DNA of 64,000 nucleotides, from assembly GCA_003574785.1 (NCBI GenBank), contig QORU01000022.1:1-64000 (forward strand), in the 5' to 3' direction. This document shows, in pieces, positions 1 through 7,471 of the stretch (within the stretch, counting starts at the first letter, position 1; every line of letters starts with the position of its first letter). The position numbers and the translations under genes were made by a program. The notes below the pieces were generated by a model, which saw nothing but the letters and a program-made list of their open reading frames with translations, searched no databases and had not been told where the DNA came from. This DNA comes from Taklimakanibacter deserti (GTDB taxonomy: Bacteria > Pseudomonadota > Alphaproteobacteria > Rhizobiales > Aestuariivirgaceae).

Positions 1-80
1 TCGCGTCCACTGCGACCGGGATCGCCCGGCTTTCCAGACAGTTCCGGCGCAATGCGCTGCCATTGCGCATCGTTCAACAT
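1..80 (-). mobile_element. IS5-family transposase, N-terminal fragment cut by window edge
   Basis: Reading the minus strand from an ATG whose first base is 80 gives an open frame to the left edge. It starts MLNDAQWQRIAP and continues through GKPGDPGRSGR. The pattern DAQWxRIAPxLxGKxGDPGR is the well-known start of IS5-group (DDE) transposases. Only 26 codons are visible, so the catalytic residues and integrity cannot be judged. The element probably ends somewhere between 80 and about 145, where a GGGA/TCCC palindrome (131-142) may belong to its terminal inverted repeat; that boundary is inference. Confidence 0.72.
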
Positions 81-187
81 CAATCGAATCAAGGCCAGTT
101 TTCAGCCTTGAATCAAATTTCCGATGATTTGGGAATCGTCCCAGCTACTATGATTGTAAACAGGCCTTAGTTCATGTCTCTTCTGGT

Positions 188-206
188 ATTTTATATTGTA
201 TAAAAT
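188..206. promoter_or_regulatory. Perfect AT-rich palindrome, probable operator upstream of the DapA-family gene
   Basis: Eight-base arms ATTTTATA and TATAAAAT surround the spacer TTG. The site is 72 bp before the DapA-family start codon. The 8-3-8 architecture matches the palindrome at 4573-4591 near the GntR gene, so I infer a GntR-family operator for the first unit of this module. Confidence 0.6.
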
Positions 207-277
207 ATTTCGTAGACAAGAGAGGGTGTTTGCGCTATGGAGGGCAACATCATCGCCCCCTTGTCGGAGAGAATCCC

Positions 278-1216
278 ATGAAACCCAGCCGCTGCTCCTG
301 GACCGGCGTCTTCCCGGCCGTCACCACCCAGTTCAAGGATGACAGTAAGGTCACCCTCGATCTCGACGCCACGGCGCGCGTCGTCGAAGGGCTCATTTGC
401 GACGGCGTGTCGGGCCTCATCGTCTGCGGCACGGTGGGCGAAGGCTGCTCCCTCACCCGTGAAGAAAAGCTCGCCGTCTATGAGATGGCGAAATCGGTCG
501 CCAACAAGCGCGTGCCGGTCATTGGCGGGGTCGCTGAATATACGACGCCCTTCGCCATCGACACTGCCCGCGCCGCCGAGCGCATCGGCCTTGACGGCGT
601 CATGGTGATGCCGGCGCTGGTCTATTCGGCAAAACCCTTCGAGACGGTGGCGCATTATCGCAGCGTCGCCCAAGCGGTGAGCCTGCCGCTCATGGTCTAC
701 AACAACCCGCCCATCTACAAGATCGACGTGACGCCGAAGATGCTGGCCGATCTCGCCGATGTCGAGAACATCGTCTGCTTCAAGGAATCTTCCGGCGACA
801 CGCGCCGCTTCATCGATCTGAAGAACATGACCGGCGACCGCTTCACGCTCTTTGCCGGTCTCGACGATGTCGTGGTCGAAAGCGTCGCGGTGGGTGCGGT
901 GGGCTGGGTCTCGGGCCTCTCCAATGTCTTCCCGCGCGAGGGCGAGACCTTGTTCCGGCTGGCGCGCCAGGGCCGTTTCGCCGAGGCCATGGCGATCTAT
1001 AGCTGGTTCATGCCGCTGCTTCATCTCGATGCCAGGCCCGACCTCGTCCAATGCATCAAATTGTGCGAGGCGATCGCCGGCCGCGGCTCCGCTCTGACCC
1101 GCCCGCCGCGCCTGGCCTTGACGGCAGGCGAGCAGGCCGAGGTCGAAACCATGATGAAGCAGGCGCTCGCCACGCGTCCGCGCCTGCCGGATGTGGGTCT
1201 CGCTGCCGCAGCCTGA
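278..1216 (+). CDS. Dihydrodipicolinate synthase/N-acetylneuraminate lyase family protein
   Basis: A 312-residue class I (Schiff-base) aldolase of the DapA/NanA family, the normal length for this group. The phosphate/carboxylate-binding loop GTVGE is at residues 51-55, the conserved YNNPP begins with the catalytic tyrosine at 141, and the Schiff-base lysine is K169 in FKESSGD. The start at 278 is preferred over an upstream in-frame codon because GGAGAGAATCCC precedes it and the fold begins directly after. Family members cleave or dehydrate 2-keto-3-deoxy acids, or make dihydrodipicolinate. Beside a GMC oxidoreductase, an SDR and a FadR-type regulator, a catabolic sugar-acid lyase or dehydratase is more likely than lysine synthesis, but the substrate is unknown. 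Confidence 0.9.
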   Translation: MKPSRCSWTGVFPAVTTQFKDDSKVTLDLDATARVVEGLICDGVSGLIVCGTVGEGCSLTREEKLAVYEMAKSVANKRVPVIGGVAEYTTPFAIDTARAAERIGLDGVMVMPALVYSAKPFETVAHYRSVAQAVSLPLMVYNNPPIYKIDVTPKMLADLADVENIVCFKESSGDTRRFIDLKNMTGDRFTLFAGLDDVVVESVAVGAVGWVSGLSNVFPREGETLFRLARQGRFAEAMAIYSWFMPLLHLDARPDLVQCIKLCEAIAGRGSALTRPPRLALTAGEQAEVETMMKQALATRPRLPDVGLAAAA

Positions 1217-1264
1217 CATCTTGACCGGCTGCGGCCGTCTGGCGCACGCTTATCTTTCTTGTGA

Positions 1265-2902
1265 ATGGACGATGCGTGCGCGGGCGTGACCAACAGAAAA
1301 TCTCTCGGTTCCTTTGACTATGTGATCGTCGGCGCGGGATCCTCAGGCTGCGTGCTCGCGAATCGCCTGAGCGCCGACCCCAAAACCCGCGTGCTCCTGC
1401 TCGAGGCGGGCGGCTCCGACAATTACCACTGGGTCCATATTCCGGTCGGCTATCTCTATTGCATGGGCAATCCGCGCACCGACTGGGGCTATCGCACCCG
1501 GGAGGAAGCGGGGTTGAACGGCCGCGCGCTCAGCTATCCGCGCGGCAAAGTGCTGGGCGGATGCTCCTCGATCAACGGCATGATCTACATGAGGGGCCAG
1601 TCCCAGGACTATGACCACTGGCGCCAGCTCGGCAATCCGGGCTGGGGCTGGGAAGACGTCCTGCCGCTCTTCCGCAAGTCGGAGGATCACCACCGTCTCG
1701 ATGGTCCCTTCCACGGCCAGGGCGGTGAATTGCGCGTCGAAAGGCAGCGTCTGTCCTGGCCGATCCTCGATGCCGTGCGCGACGCCGCCCTCGAGCTCGG
1801 CGTGCCCAAGATCGATGACTTCAATGCCGGCGACAATGAGGGCTCGTCCTATTTCGAGGTCAATCAGAAGAACGGCTTCCGCTTCAATTCGGTGCGCGCC
1901 TTCCTGCGCCCGGTGCGCCACCGGCGCAATCTCAAGGTGCTGACCCGCGCCCATGCCGAGCGCATCAGTTTTTCCGGCCGGCAGGTCACGGGGCTCGACC
2001 TCAGGCTCGATGGCATGCCGGCGCATGTCGACGTCGCGCGCGAGCTCATTCTCTCGGCCGGCGCCATCGGCACGCCGCAGCTTTTGCAGCTCTCAGGACT
2101 CGGCCCGGCCGGACTCCTCAGAGAGCTGGGGATCGAGGTTCTTCAGGACACGCCGGGTGTCGGCGACAATCTCCAGGACCATTTGCAGATCCGCACCATC
2201 TTCAAGATTTCGGGCGCGAGCACGCTGAACGAGCTTCAGGCGACCTGGCGCGGCAAGACCAGGATCGCGCTCGAATATGCGCTCCGCCGCAGAGGTCCGA
2301 TGTCGATGGCGCCGAGCCAGCTCGGCATCTTCATGCGCTCCGACCCGCGCTTCTCGACCGCCAATATCGAGTTCCACGTGCAGCCGCTCTCCCTCGATCG
2401 TTTCGGCGAGCCCTTGCATGATTTTCCGGCGATCACCGTCTCGGTCTGCAATTTGCGGCCCGAATCGCGTGGACACGTGCGGATCACCTCGCCCGATCCC
2501 GCCCGGCATCCCGAGATCGCGCCCAATTATCTGGCGACCGAGAACGATCGTGAGGTGGCGGCAGAGTCGATCAAGGCGGCGCGCCGCCTGATGGCGACAA
2601 AGCGCCTTGAGGCCTATCGGCCGGTCGAGCTCAAGCCTGGCGCCGAGATCACGGCACCTCAGGACCTTGCACGCGCCGCGGGCGACATCGCGACGACGAT
2701 CTTCCATCCCGTGGGCACCGCGCGCATGGGCAGCGATCCGCTGGCGGTCGTCGATCCCGAATTGCGCCTGCGCGGCATCGAGCGCTTGCGCGTCGCCGAT
2801 GCCTCGATCATGCCGACGATCGTTTCCGGCAATACCCATGCCCCGGCGGTGATGATCGGCGAGAAGGCGGCCGAGTTCATCTTGCGCCAGGCACGCGGGT
2901 GA
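1265..2902 (+). CDS. GMC family FAD-dependent oxidoreductase (choline dehydrogenase-like)
   Basis: A 545-residue glucose-methanol-choline oxidoreductase. The N-terminal FAD dinucleotide motif is VGAGSSGCVLANRL with the ribose-binding acid in LEAGG. The GMC signature GKVLGGCSSINGM follows, and the C-terminal active-site pair lies in HPVGT (H481) and NTHAP (H525). Such enzymes oxidise primary or secondary alcohols, passing electrons to O2 or the respiratory chain; no signal peptide is visible, so a cytoplasmic location is expected. It lies 48 bp after the DapA-family gene on the same strand and is probably cotranscribed. By context it may oxidise a polyol or sugar that becomes the lyase substrate. 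Choline as substrate is not supported, since no betaine genes are nearby. Confidence 0.9.
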   Translation: MDDACAGVTNRKSLGSFDYVIVGAGSSGCVLANRLSADPKTRVLLLEAGGSDNYHWVHIPVGYLYCMGNPRTDWGYRTREEAGLNGRALSYPRGKVLGGCSSINGMIYMRGQSQDYDHWRQLGNPGWGWEDVLPLFRKSEDHHRLDGPFHGQGGELRVERQRLSWPILDAVRDAALELGVPKIDDFNAGDNEGSSYFEVNQKNGFRFNSVRAFLRPVRHRRNLKVLTRAHAERISFSGRQVTGLDLRLDGMPAHVDVARELILSAGAIGTPQLLQLSGLGPAGLLRELGIEVLQDTPGVGDNLQDHLQIRTIFKISGASTLNELQATWRGKTRIALEYALRRRGPMSMAPSQLGIFMRSDPRFSTANIEFHVQPLSLDRFGEPLHDFPAITVSVCNLRPESRGHVRITSPDPARHPEIAPNYLATENDREVAAESIKAARRLMATKRLEAYRPVELKPGAEITAPQDLARAAGDIATTIFHPVGTARMGSDPLAVVDPELRLRGIERLRVADASIMPTIVSGNTHAPAVMIGEKAAEFILRQARG

Positions 2903-2934
2903 AGGCCACCGGTGGTACCTTGATTGAGGAAGAA

Positions 2935-2954
2935 ATTATCATATAATATTATAT
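2935..2954. promoter_or_regulatory. AT-rich operator-like palindromes before the SDR gene
   Basis: ATTATCATATAAT (2935-2947) is the exact reverse complement of the core at 4576-4588 near the GntR gene. It overlaps the perfect 14-base palindrome ATATAATATTATAT (2941-2954). The site is 24 bp before the SDR start, suggesting a second regulated promoter inside the module. Confidence 0.6.
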
Positions 2955-2978
2955 TATGAGCTTTAGTGGAGGAAGACG

Positions 2979-3752
2979 ATGACGGACCCGCATCGACCCG
3001 ATTTCGGCCTCGCCGGCAAGACGGTGCTCGTCACCGGGGCTTCGCGCGGCATCGGCCGCGCCATCGCGCAAGGCTGCTGGCGCGCCGGCGCTGATCTGGT
3101 GCTCGCTGTCCGCGATACCGCCGATGTCGCCGATATCGTACGCGAGGCACAGGCCGATGGCCGCCGCGCGCTCGCCGTCAGGATGGACATTGGCGATCTC
3201 GCCAAGATCCGTTCTGGCGTTGCCGAGGCCCACATGGCCATGGGCCGCATCGACGTGCTCGTCAACAATGTCGGCATCGGCCCCGAAGCCCCGGCCGAGG
3301 ATGTCACCGAGGCGGATTTCGATATGACCGTCAATGTCAATCTCAAGGGCACATTCTTCATGTCGCAGACGGTGGGGCGGCTGATGATCGGCCAAGGCGG
3401 CGGCGGCATCGTGAATATCAGCTCGCAGGCCGGCACCGTCGCCTTGCGGACGGAGTCGGTCTATTGCATGACCAAGGCGGCGATCGATCACCTCACCCGC
3501 TGCCTCGCCTTCGAATGGGCGGCACACAAGATCAATGTGAACAGCGTCGCGCCGACCTTCATCTGGACCGACGGCACGCGTCCCTATCTGAGCGAGGCCA
3601 GGAACCACGCCGGTGTGCTGCGCCATATACCGCTGGGCCGCATCGGCGAGCCGATCGATGTGGTGGGTGCGGTGATCTTCCTCGCTTCGCCCGCCGCATC
3701 GCTGATCACCGGCGCCAATCTCCTGATCGATGGCGGCTGGTCGCTGGGCTAG
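2979..3752 (+). CDS. SDR family oxidoreductase
   Basis: A 257-residue classical short-chain dehydrogenase. The cofactor motif is TGASRGIG near the N-terminus, NNVG follows beta-4, the catalytic serine is in NISSQAG, and the YxxxK pair is Y162/K166. The C-terminal IDGGWSLG is typical of sugar or polyol dehydrogenases. GTGGAGGAAG lies just upstream as a strong ribosome binding site. It probably interconverts a hydroxyl and a keto group on the intermediate handled by the neighbouring GMC oxidoreductase and DapA-family enzyme. Substrate and NAD/NADP preference are unassigned. Confidence 0.9.
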   Translation: MTDPHRPDFGLAGKTVLVTGASRGIGRAIAQGCWRAGADLVLAVRDTADVADIVREAQADGRRALAVRMDIGDLAKIRSGVAEAHMAMGRIDVLVNNVGIGPEAPAEDVTEADFDMTVNVNLKGTFFMSQTVGRLMIGQGGGGIVNISSQAGTVALRTESVYCMTKAAIDHLTRCLAFEWAAHKINVNSVAPTFIWTDGTRPYLSEARNHAGVLRHIPLGRIGEPIDVVGAVIFLASPAASLITGANLLIDGGWSLG

Positions 3753-3793
3753 CGCTGGTCGGGTCTTGGAGGAGGGCGATATTGGCCCTGTGA

Positions 3794-4528
3794 CTACCGC
3801 GCCCGTTTCTTGCTCTTCATATGGCTGGTGACGAAGTCGCGCGTCTCGTTGAGGAGTTTCTCCATCGCGCGCCGCGCCGCCTGCGGATCGCGGGCGCGGA
3901 TGGCGGTGAGGACCTGGCCATGCTGCGGCAGGAACACGACGAAAGACTCGCTCGACGCCTGATGGCTGATATAGAGACCGACCGCGATCAGATTTCCCAT
4001 CTGGTGGAGAAGGGCGTTCTTGCCCGCCGACAGGATGGCGCGATGGAATCTGAGATCGGCCTCGACCGCGGCGGTACCGGTCTCGCGGGTCTTCGACATT
4101 TCGCCGAAGGCCTCGCTCATCTCGGCGATATCGGCCTGGGTGGCGCGGCTCGCCGCGAGGGCCGCCGCTTGCGGCTCGATCATCAGGCGGATCTCGAACA
4201 GCTCACTGTAGAATTGCGCCGGCGGCATCACGCTGTAGCGCCAGCTCAGCACTTCCGGATCGAGGAGGTTCCAATGGGTCGGCGGCAGCACCCTGATCCC
4301 GGTGCGCGTCTTCGATTCGATGAGGCCGCGCGCCGCCAGCGACTTGACGGCTTCGCGGATCACCGAGCGGCTGGCGCCGAACTCGCGTCCGAGATCGGCT
4401 TCGATCGGAAAAGGGTCGTCGGGCTTGAGGTCGCCGCGGATGACGCGCGTACCGAGTTCTTCGACGACATGCGCGAAAAGATTGCGTTTCTGCGCCCGTC
4501 CCAGCGCCAGCCTTGGATGTCTAGCCAT
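3794..4528 (-). CDS. FadR/GntR family transcriptional regulator
   Basis: A 244-residue regulator with an N-terminal winged helix (about residues 12-80, including FGASRSVIREAVKSL, the recognition-helix region) and a C-terminal FCD ligand-binding domain (about 100-230) with a metal-site-like DLRFHRAI segment. This is the FadR subgroup that includes DgoR and related sugar-acid repressors. It converges on the SDR gene with a 41-bp gap and very likely controls the preceding three-gene module. AT-rich palindromes lie 45-120 bp before its start and before its presumed targets, so autoregulation is likely. The ligand is probably an acidic sugar intermediate (inference). Confidence 0.92.
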   Translation of the reverse strand: MARHPRLALGRAQKRNLFAHVVEELGTRVIRGDLKPDDPFPIEADLGREFGASRSVIREAVKSLAARGLIESKTRTGIRVLPPTHWNLLDPEVLSWRYSVMPPAQFYSELFEIRLMIEPQAAALAASRATQADIAEMSEAFGEMSKTRETGTAAVEADLRFHRAILSAGKNALLHQMGNLIAVGLYISHQASSESFVVFLPQHGQVLTAIRARDPQAARRAMEKLLNETRDFVTSHMKSKKRAR

Positions 4529-4572
4529 CTCGATTGCAGTTATGGATATTCCGCCGTCTTGGCAATGACGGA

Positions 4573-4591
4573 ATAATTATATGATAATTAT
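4573..4591. promoter_or_regulatory. Perfect 8-3-8 palindrome upstream of the GntR gene
   Basis: ATAATTAT-ATG-ATAATTAT is a perfect palindrome 45 bp before the regulator's start. Its 13-base core (4576-4588) recurs inverted and unchanged at 2935-2947. This is the best candidate for the regulator's recognition sequence. Confidence 0.68.
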
Positions 4592-4635
4592 CCCCGAGCA
4601 AAGGGCCTGCCGCGGCAGCGCCCCGCCCGGGTCAA

Positions 4636-4648
4636 ATTATATGCTAAT
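4636..4648. promoter_or_regulatory. Second copy of the GntR-type operator core
   Basis: ATTATATGCTAAT differs at one base from the core at 4576-4588 and lies 60 bp further upstream of the regulator gene. Paired sites could allow looping or cooperative binding; this is inference. Confidence 0.5.
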
Positions 4649-4667
4649 ATGAATTATTTCCGGGGAA

Positions 4668-5243
4668 TCAGGACTCGAACTTCAAGATTGTGCGTATCTT
4701 CTCCCGGCCGCGGGCCAGCCGCGACATGACGGTGCCGATCGGAATGCCGAGCGCCGTGGCGGCCTCCTGATAGGAGAGCTCCTGCAGGGTCACCAGGACG
4801 ACCACGTCGCGCTGCTCCTTGGGCAGGCAATTGATGGCGCGATAGACCTTGTTCAGATCGGCGACATGTTCCTGGGCTGCCTCGCGCCCTTCAGAGGTGA
4901 CCGCCATCTGGCTCCTGGCAAAGGTGCTGCGCACCGTCGCCTGCCGGCAATTGCTGACATGGAGATTGTGCATGACCGTGAACAGCCACGGTCTGATATT
5001 GGCGTCGTTGTTGAAAAGATGACGGCGGCTCAGCGCGCGCGCCAGGCAGTCCTGCACCAGGTCTTCGGCGAGATGCGCGCATTTGGTGAGACGCAAGGCA
5101 TATCTCTTGAGCGTTGGCAGTTCGGCGACGATGGTCTCATCGGCATAGCCGCGGGCGGCAGCGGGCATTGCCGGCGCGAAGGGCTGCCTGATCTGAGGCA
5201 GGGCATGGGCGCTATTCCAGTTGGTCTCATAGGCGATGTGCAT
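4668..5243 (-). CDS. ECF-type RNA polymerase sigma factor
   Basis: About 191 residues when started at 5243, where AAGGG lies eight bases upstream; an in-frame start at 5279 adds 12 residues but has no ribosome binding site. Region 2 includes LTKCAHLAEDLVQDCLARAL and RPWLFTVMHNLHVSNCRQ. Region 4 includes LPKEQRDVVVLVTLQELSY, then the helix-turn-helix YQEAATALGIPIGTVMSRL. Regions 1 and 3 are absent, as expected for group 4 sigma factors. No anti-sigma gene (NepR, ChrR or zinc-finger type) is adjacent on either side, so how it is held inactive is not shown here. It probably redirects polymerase under an envelope or oxidative stress. Confidence 0.9.
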   Translation of the reverse strand: MHIAYETNWNSAHALPQIRQPFAPAMPAAARGYADETIVAELPTLKRYALRLTKCAHLAEDLVQDCLARALSRRHLFNNDANIRPWLFTVMHNLHVSNCRQATVRSTFARSQMAVTSEGREAAQEHVADLNKVYRAINCLPKEQRDVVVLVTLQELSYQEAATALGIPIGTVMSRLARGREKIRTILKFES

Positions 5244-5534
5244 CGCGAAAACCCTTTTCAGGACGGTTGGAGGCAGCACTGGCTCAACGCCGGCTGCCCA
5301 ATGATCATGTTTTGAAGGAGTCCGGTCTCAGCGCATCGCCGCATTCACCGGAAGTTGCATCAGAGATGTATCTCGTCAGTACATTTGACCTGTCTCGAAA
5401 AGACAAGAAGCCGTCTCTCATAGTATGGGGAAGGCGCTGCGAAATTGCTTGAACTCGGCCTTGATTTTTCCTTGAGTTATTCTTGACGTAATTTGGTGAG
5501 AAAAAATCGCCCTTTTCATTCTGGGACAAGGACT

Positions 5535-6146
5535 TCAGCGCATGGCGATCATCATGGCAGCGCTCCCCATGGCGATGGCGCCGCAGCGATTGGCGAAATG
5601 CAACGTGCCGATCGTCCGGATGCGATGGCGCGCGGTTTCGGCCAGGATGATGCAGAGAATGTCGATCGCGGCCAGCGTGACGATGAGCGTCACGGTAAGC
5701 GCCGACCAGTCGCCGAAAGAAACCTGGCGCAGGTCCACCACAGCCGGCAGCAGCGCCAGATAAAAAACGATGATCTTCGGATTGGTGAAGGTGACGGCGA
5801 GCCCGGCAAGGAAGAGTTTTGGACGCGAAGTCGCCGCGAACAGGTTGCTCTCTCCGTCCGCTTTTGCACCGGACCACATTCCATAGGCAAGGAAGATGAG
5901 GACCAGGACGCCCGTCCATTTGACGGCGATGAAGGCCCAGCCGAATTGCTGCAGGAAGAGGGAAAGGCCGAGGACGGCGATGGTCAGCCACAGGGCCTCG
6001 CCGATCCACAGAGCCAGCGTGAAGGGCAGGACGCTCCAGCCGCCATGGGTGATGACGCGCGCCACCAGCGCCACGGCCGTCGGCCCGGGGCTCAAGGCAA
6101 GCGCCAGGATCGCGCCGGCGAATAATCCGAGAGCAGAGAATGTCAT
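5535..6146 (-). CDS. LysE family translocator
   Basis: A 203-residue inner-membrane protein of the LysE/RhtB superfamily. The first hydrophobic segment ends in the family motif SPGPTAVALVARVITHG, and five to six hydrophobic segments are visible. Family members export amino acids such as lysine, homoserine, threonine or related small metabolites using the proton motive force. It is transcribed alone, in the same direction as the sigma factor but 291 bp upstream of it, and divergently from the exported unknown protein at 6364. The substrate cannot be predicted. Confidence 0.88.
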   Translation of the reverse strand: MTFSALGLFAGAILALALSPGPTAVALVARVITHGGWSVLPFTLALWIGEALWLTIAVLGLSLFLQQFGWAFIAVKWTGVLVLIFLAYGMWSGAKADGESNLFAATSRPKLFLAGLAVTFTNPKIIVFYLALLPAVVDLRQVSFGDWSALTVTLIVTLAAIDILCIILAETARHRIRTIGTLHFANRCGAIAMGSAAMMIAMR

Positions 6147-6363
6147 GATGCAGTTCCGTTGCGATTGTGCGACTGGCTCAAGTCACTTACGGCGCATCGG
6201 CGGCGCTATTCCCGAAAGCTCTCAGGGCCTGGAAGCCGGGATTGTCAGGAGACATTTTTCGATTTGCAGAATCGTCTCGCTATGGCACAGAACCGGAAAA
6301 CGAAGGGCTTGCGGAATAACAACGGCTCACCGGCCGTCATCTATGCCTATGGAGAGCGATCGG

Positions 6364-7188
6364 ATGACCATGCAGAGAATATTCAAATGCCTTGCCGTCA
6401 GCCTTGTTTTTCTGTCCGCCGCCGCCTCTTTCGCCGGCGGCGAGGAGCCGCGCCCGTCGCTGCTCTTCTCCTATGAGGTCCTGAATTTCGACGTCCACAA
6501 GATCGATCCGGCGAAGCTCTCTTATGAAAAGCGCGCGGTGCTCACTGAGGCTGCGCTGAAGGACGAGCTTCCCGAGATCGTCGCGGCGCTCAAATTGCCG
6601 GCCGACAAGATCGCGACGCTGATGATGCCGGGCGGATACAAGCTCGAGACCAATGCCTCGCTCCAGTCCTCCTTCGAGATCGATGACAAGACGGCGGATG
6701 TCTTTGCCGCGGCCCTCGGCTACACCTTCCGGCAATGGAGCGTGCTGGTGACCGACTTCGCACCGCTTGGCCCGGGCGACACCGCCTATGGCGTCATCAC
6801 TTTCGACCATGCTCTTTCCGGTCCCGAGGCGGACGCCTTCTTCAAGCACGCAGCCGCGATCAACCCCGCCTTGGGCAGCGGCTTCACCGCCTTCGATGAG
6901 GAGATGTTCTTCCTCAATGTGACCGATGCTCAGGGCAAGCCCCATAGCGGTGTCGATGACAAGACCTTCCTCGCCGATCTGAGCCGAGCGGCGCAAAGCT
7001 ACACGGGCAGCAAGGTCCAGATGACCGGGACCGGCCGGGCCGATGCCCGCTTCATCGAGAATGACTGGCAGTCGTCACCTGAGGGAGAGGATTATGCCAA
7101 GCGGCTCGGCGAGGCGCTCGCCCAGAAGCTCAAGGGGCTCAGAGCCGGCTATGACGCCAAGCTCAAGGAAGGCGTGGCTAAAAACTAG
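6364..7188 (+). CDS. Exported protein of unknown function
   Basis: A 274-residue protein that I do not recognise. It opens with a clear Sec signal peptide, MTMQRIFKCLAVSLVFLSAA, with cleavage likely near ASFAGG. The mature part is acidic and hydrophilic, with no repeat, cysteine pair or metal motif, and a lysine-rich C-terminal helix (KRLGEALAQKLKGLRAGYDA). The start at 6364 places the signal peptide at the N-terminus and follows GGAGAGCGATCGG; an in-frame ATG at 6349 or 6370 is also possible. It stands alone: LysE is divergent and the downstream hydrolase is separated by 283 bp containing a dispersed repeat. A periplasmic location is the only supported inference. Confidence 0.7.
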   Translation: MTMQRIFKCLAVSLVFLSAAASFAGGEEPRPSLLFSYEVLNFDVHKIDPAKLSYEKRAVLTEAALKDELPEIVAALKLPADKIATLMMPGGYKLETNASLQSSFEIDDKTADVFAAALGYTFRQWSVLVTDFAPLGPGDTAYGVITFDHALSGPEADAFFKHAAAINPALGSGFTAFDEEMFFLNVTDAQGKPHSGVDDKTFLADLSRAAQSYTGSKVQMTGTGRADARFIENDWQSSPEGEDYAKRLGEALAQKLKGLRAGYDAKLKEGVAKN

Positions 7189-7330
7189 GCAGGATAGGGC
7201 CGAGTTGCGCCGGGACGAGGCCTGATTTCGCTCCAGGCTCACGAAGACTTCACTATTCGAGACGGTTTGGGAAGGGTAGCCCATGCTTGACGCCCGGTTT
7301 GAATGCGGCCGGGTTTTGGACTATCAGGGC

Positions 7331-7381
7331 CTTAGAGCAAAGCCCGTCAAGTTGAAGACTTTGGCGATAAGGATTTGCTCC
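7331..7381. repeat. Dispersed intergenic repeat, copy 1
   Basis: This stretch matches, in inverted orientation, the repeat at 45688-45739. Shared segments include CTTAGAGCAAA and CTTTGGCGATAAGGATTTGC. The ends GAGCAAA and TTTGCTC form an imperfect hairpin. It lies between the exported protein and the winged-helix hydrolase gene. Confidence 0.7.
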
Positions 7382-7471
7382 AGGATATTGATTTGGCGCG
7401 AATCCTTTTCGGCGAAGTGATTTCACTTCGCCGGGATGCGCGCTAAGGGCCGGCTTATTCTGGGGGTTGGA

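Noticed and set aside
278..1216. Housekeeping dapA for lysine biosynthesis
   Set aside because: The gene is linked to oxidoreductases and a FadR-type regulator rather than to lysine genes, and the GTVGE loop differs from the usual GTTGE.
1343..2839. Long open frames antisense to the GMC oxidoreductase gene
   Set aside because: They are arginine-, histidine- and aspartate-rich, lack motifs, and mirror a well-supported gene; high GC content keeps opposite frames open.
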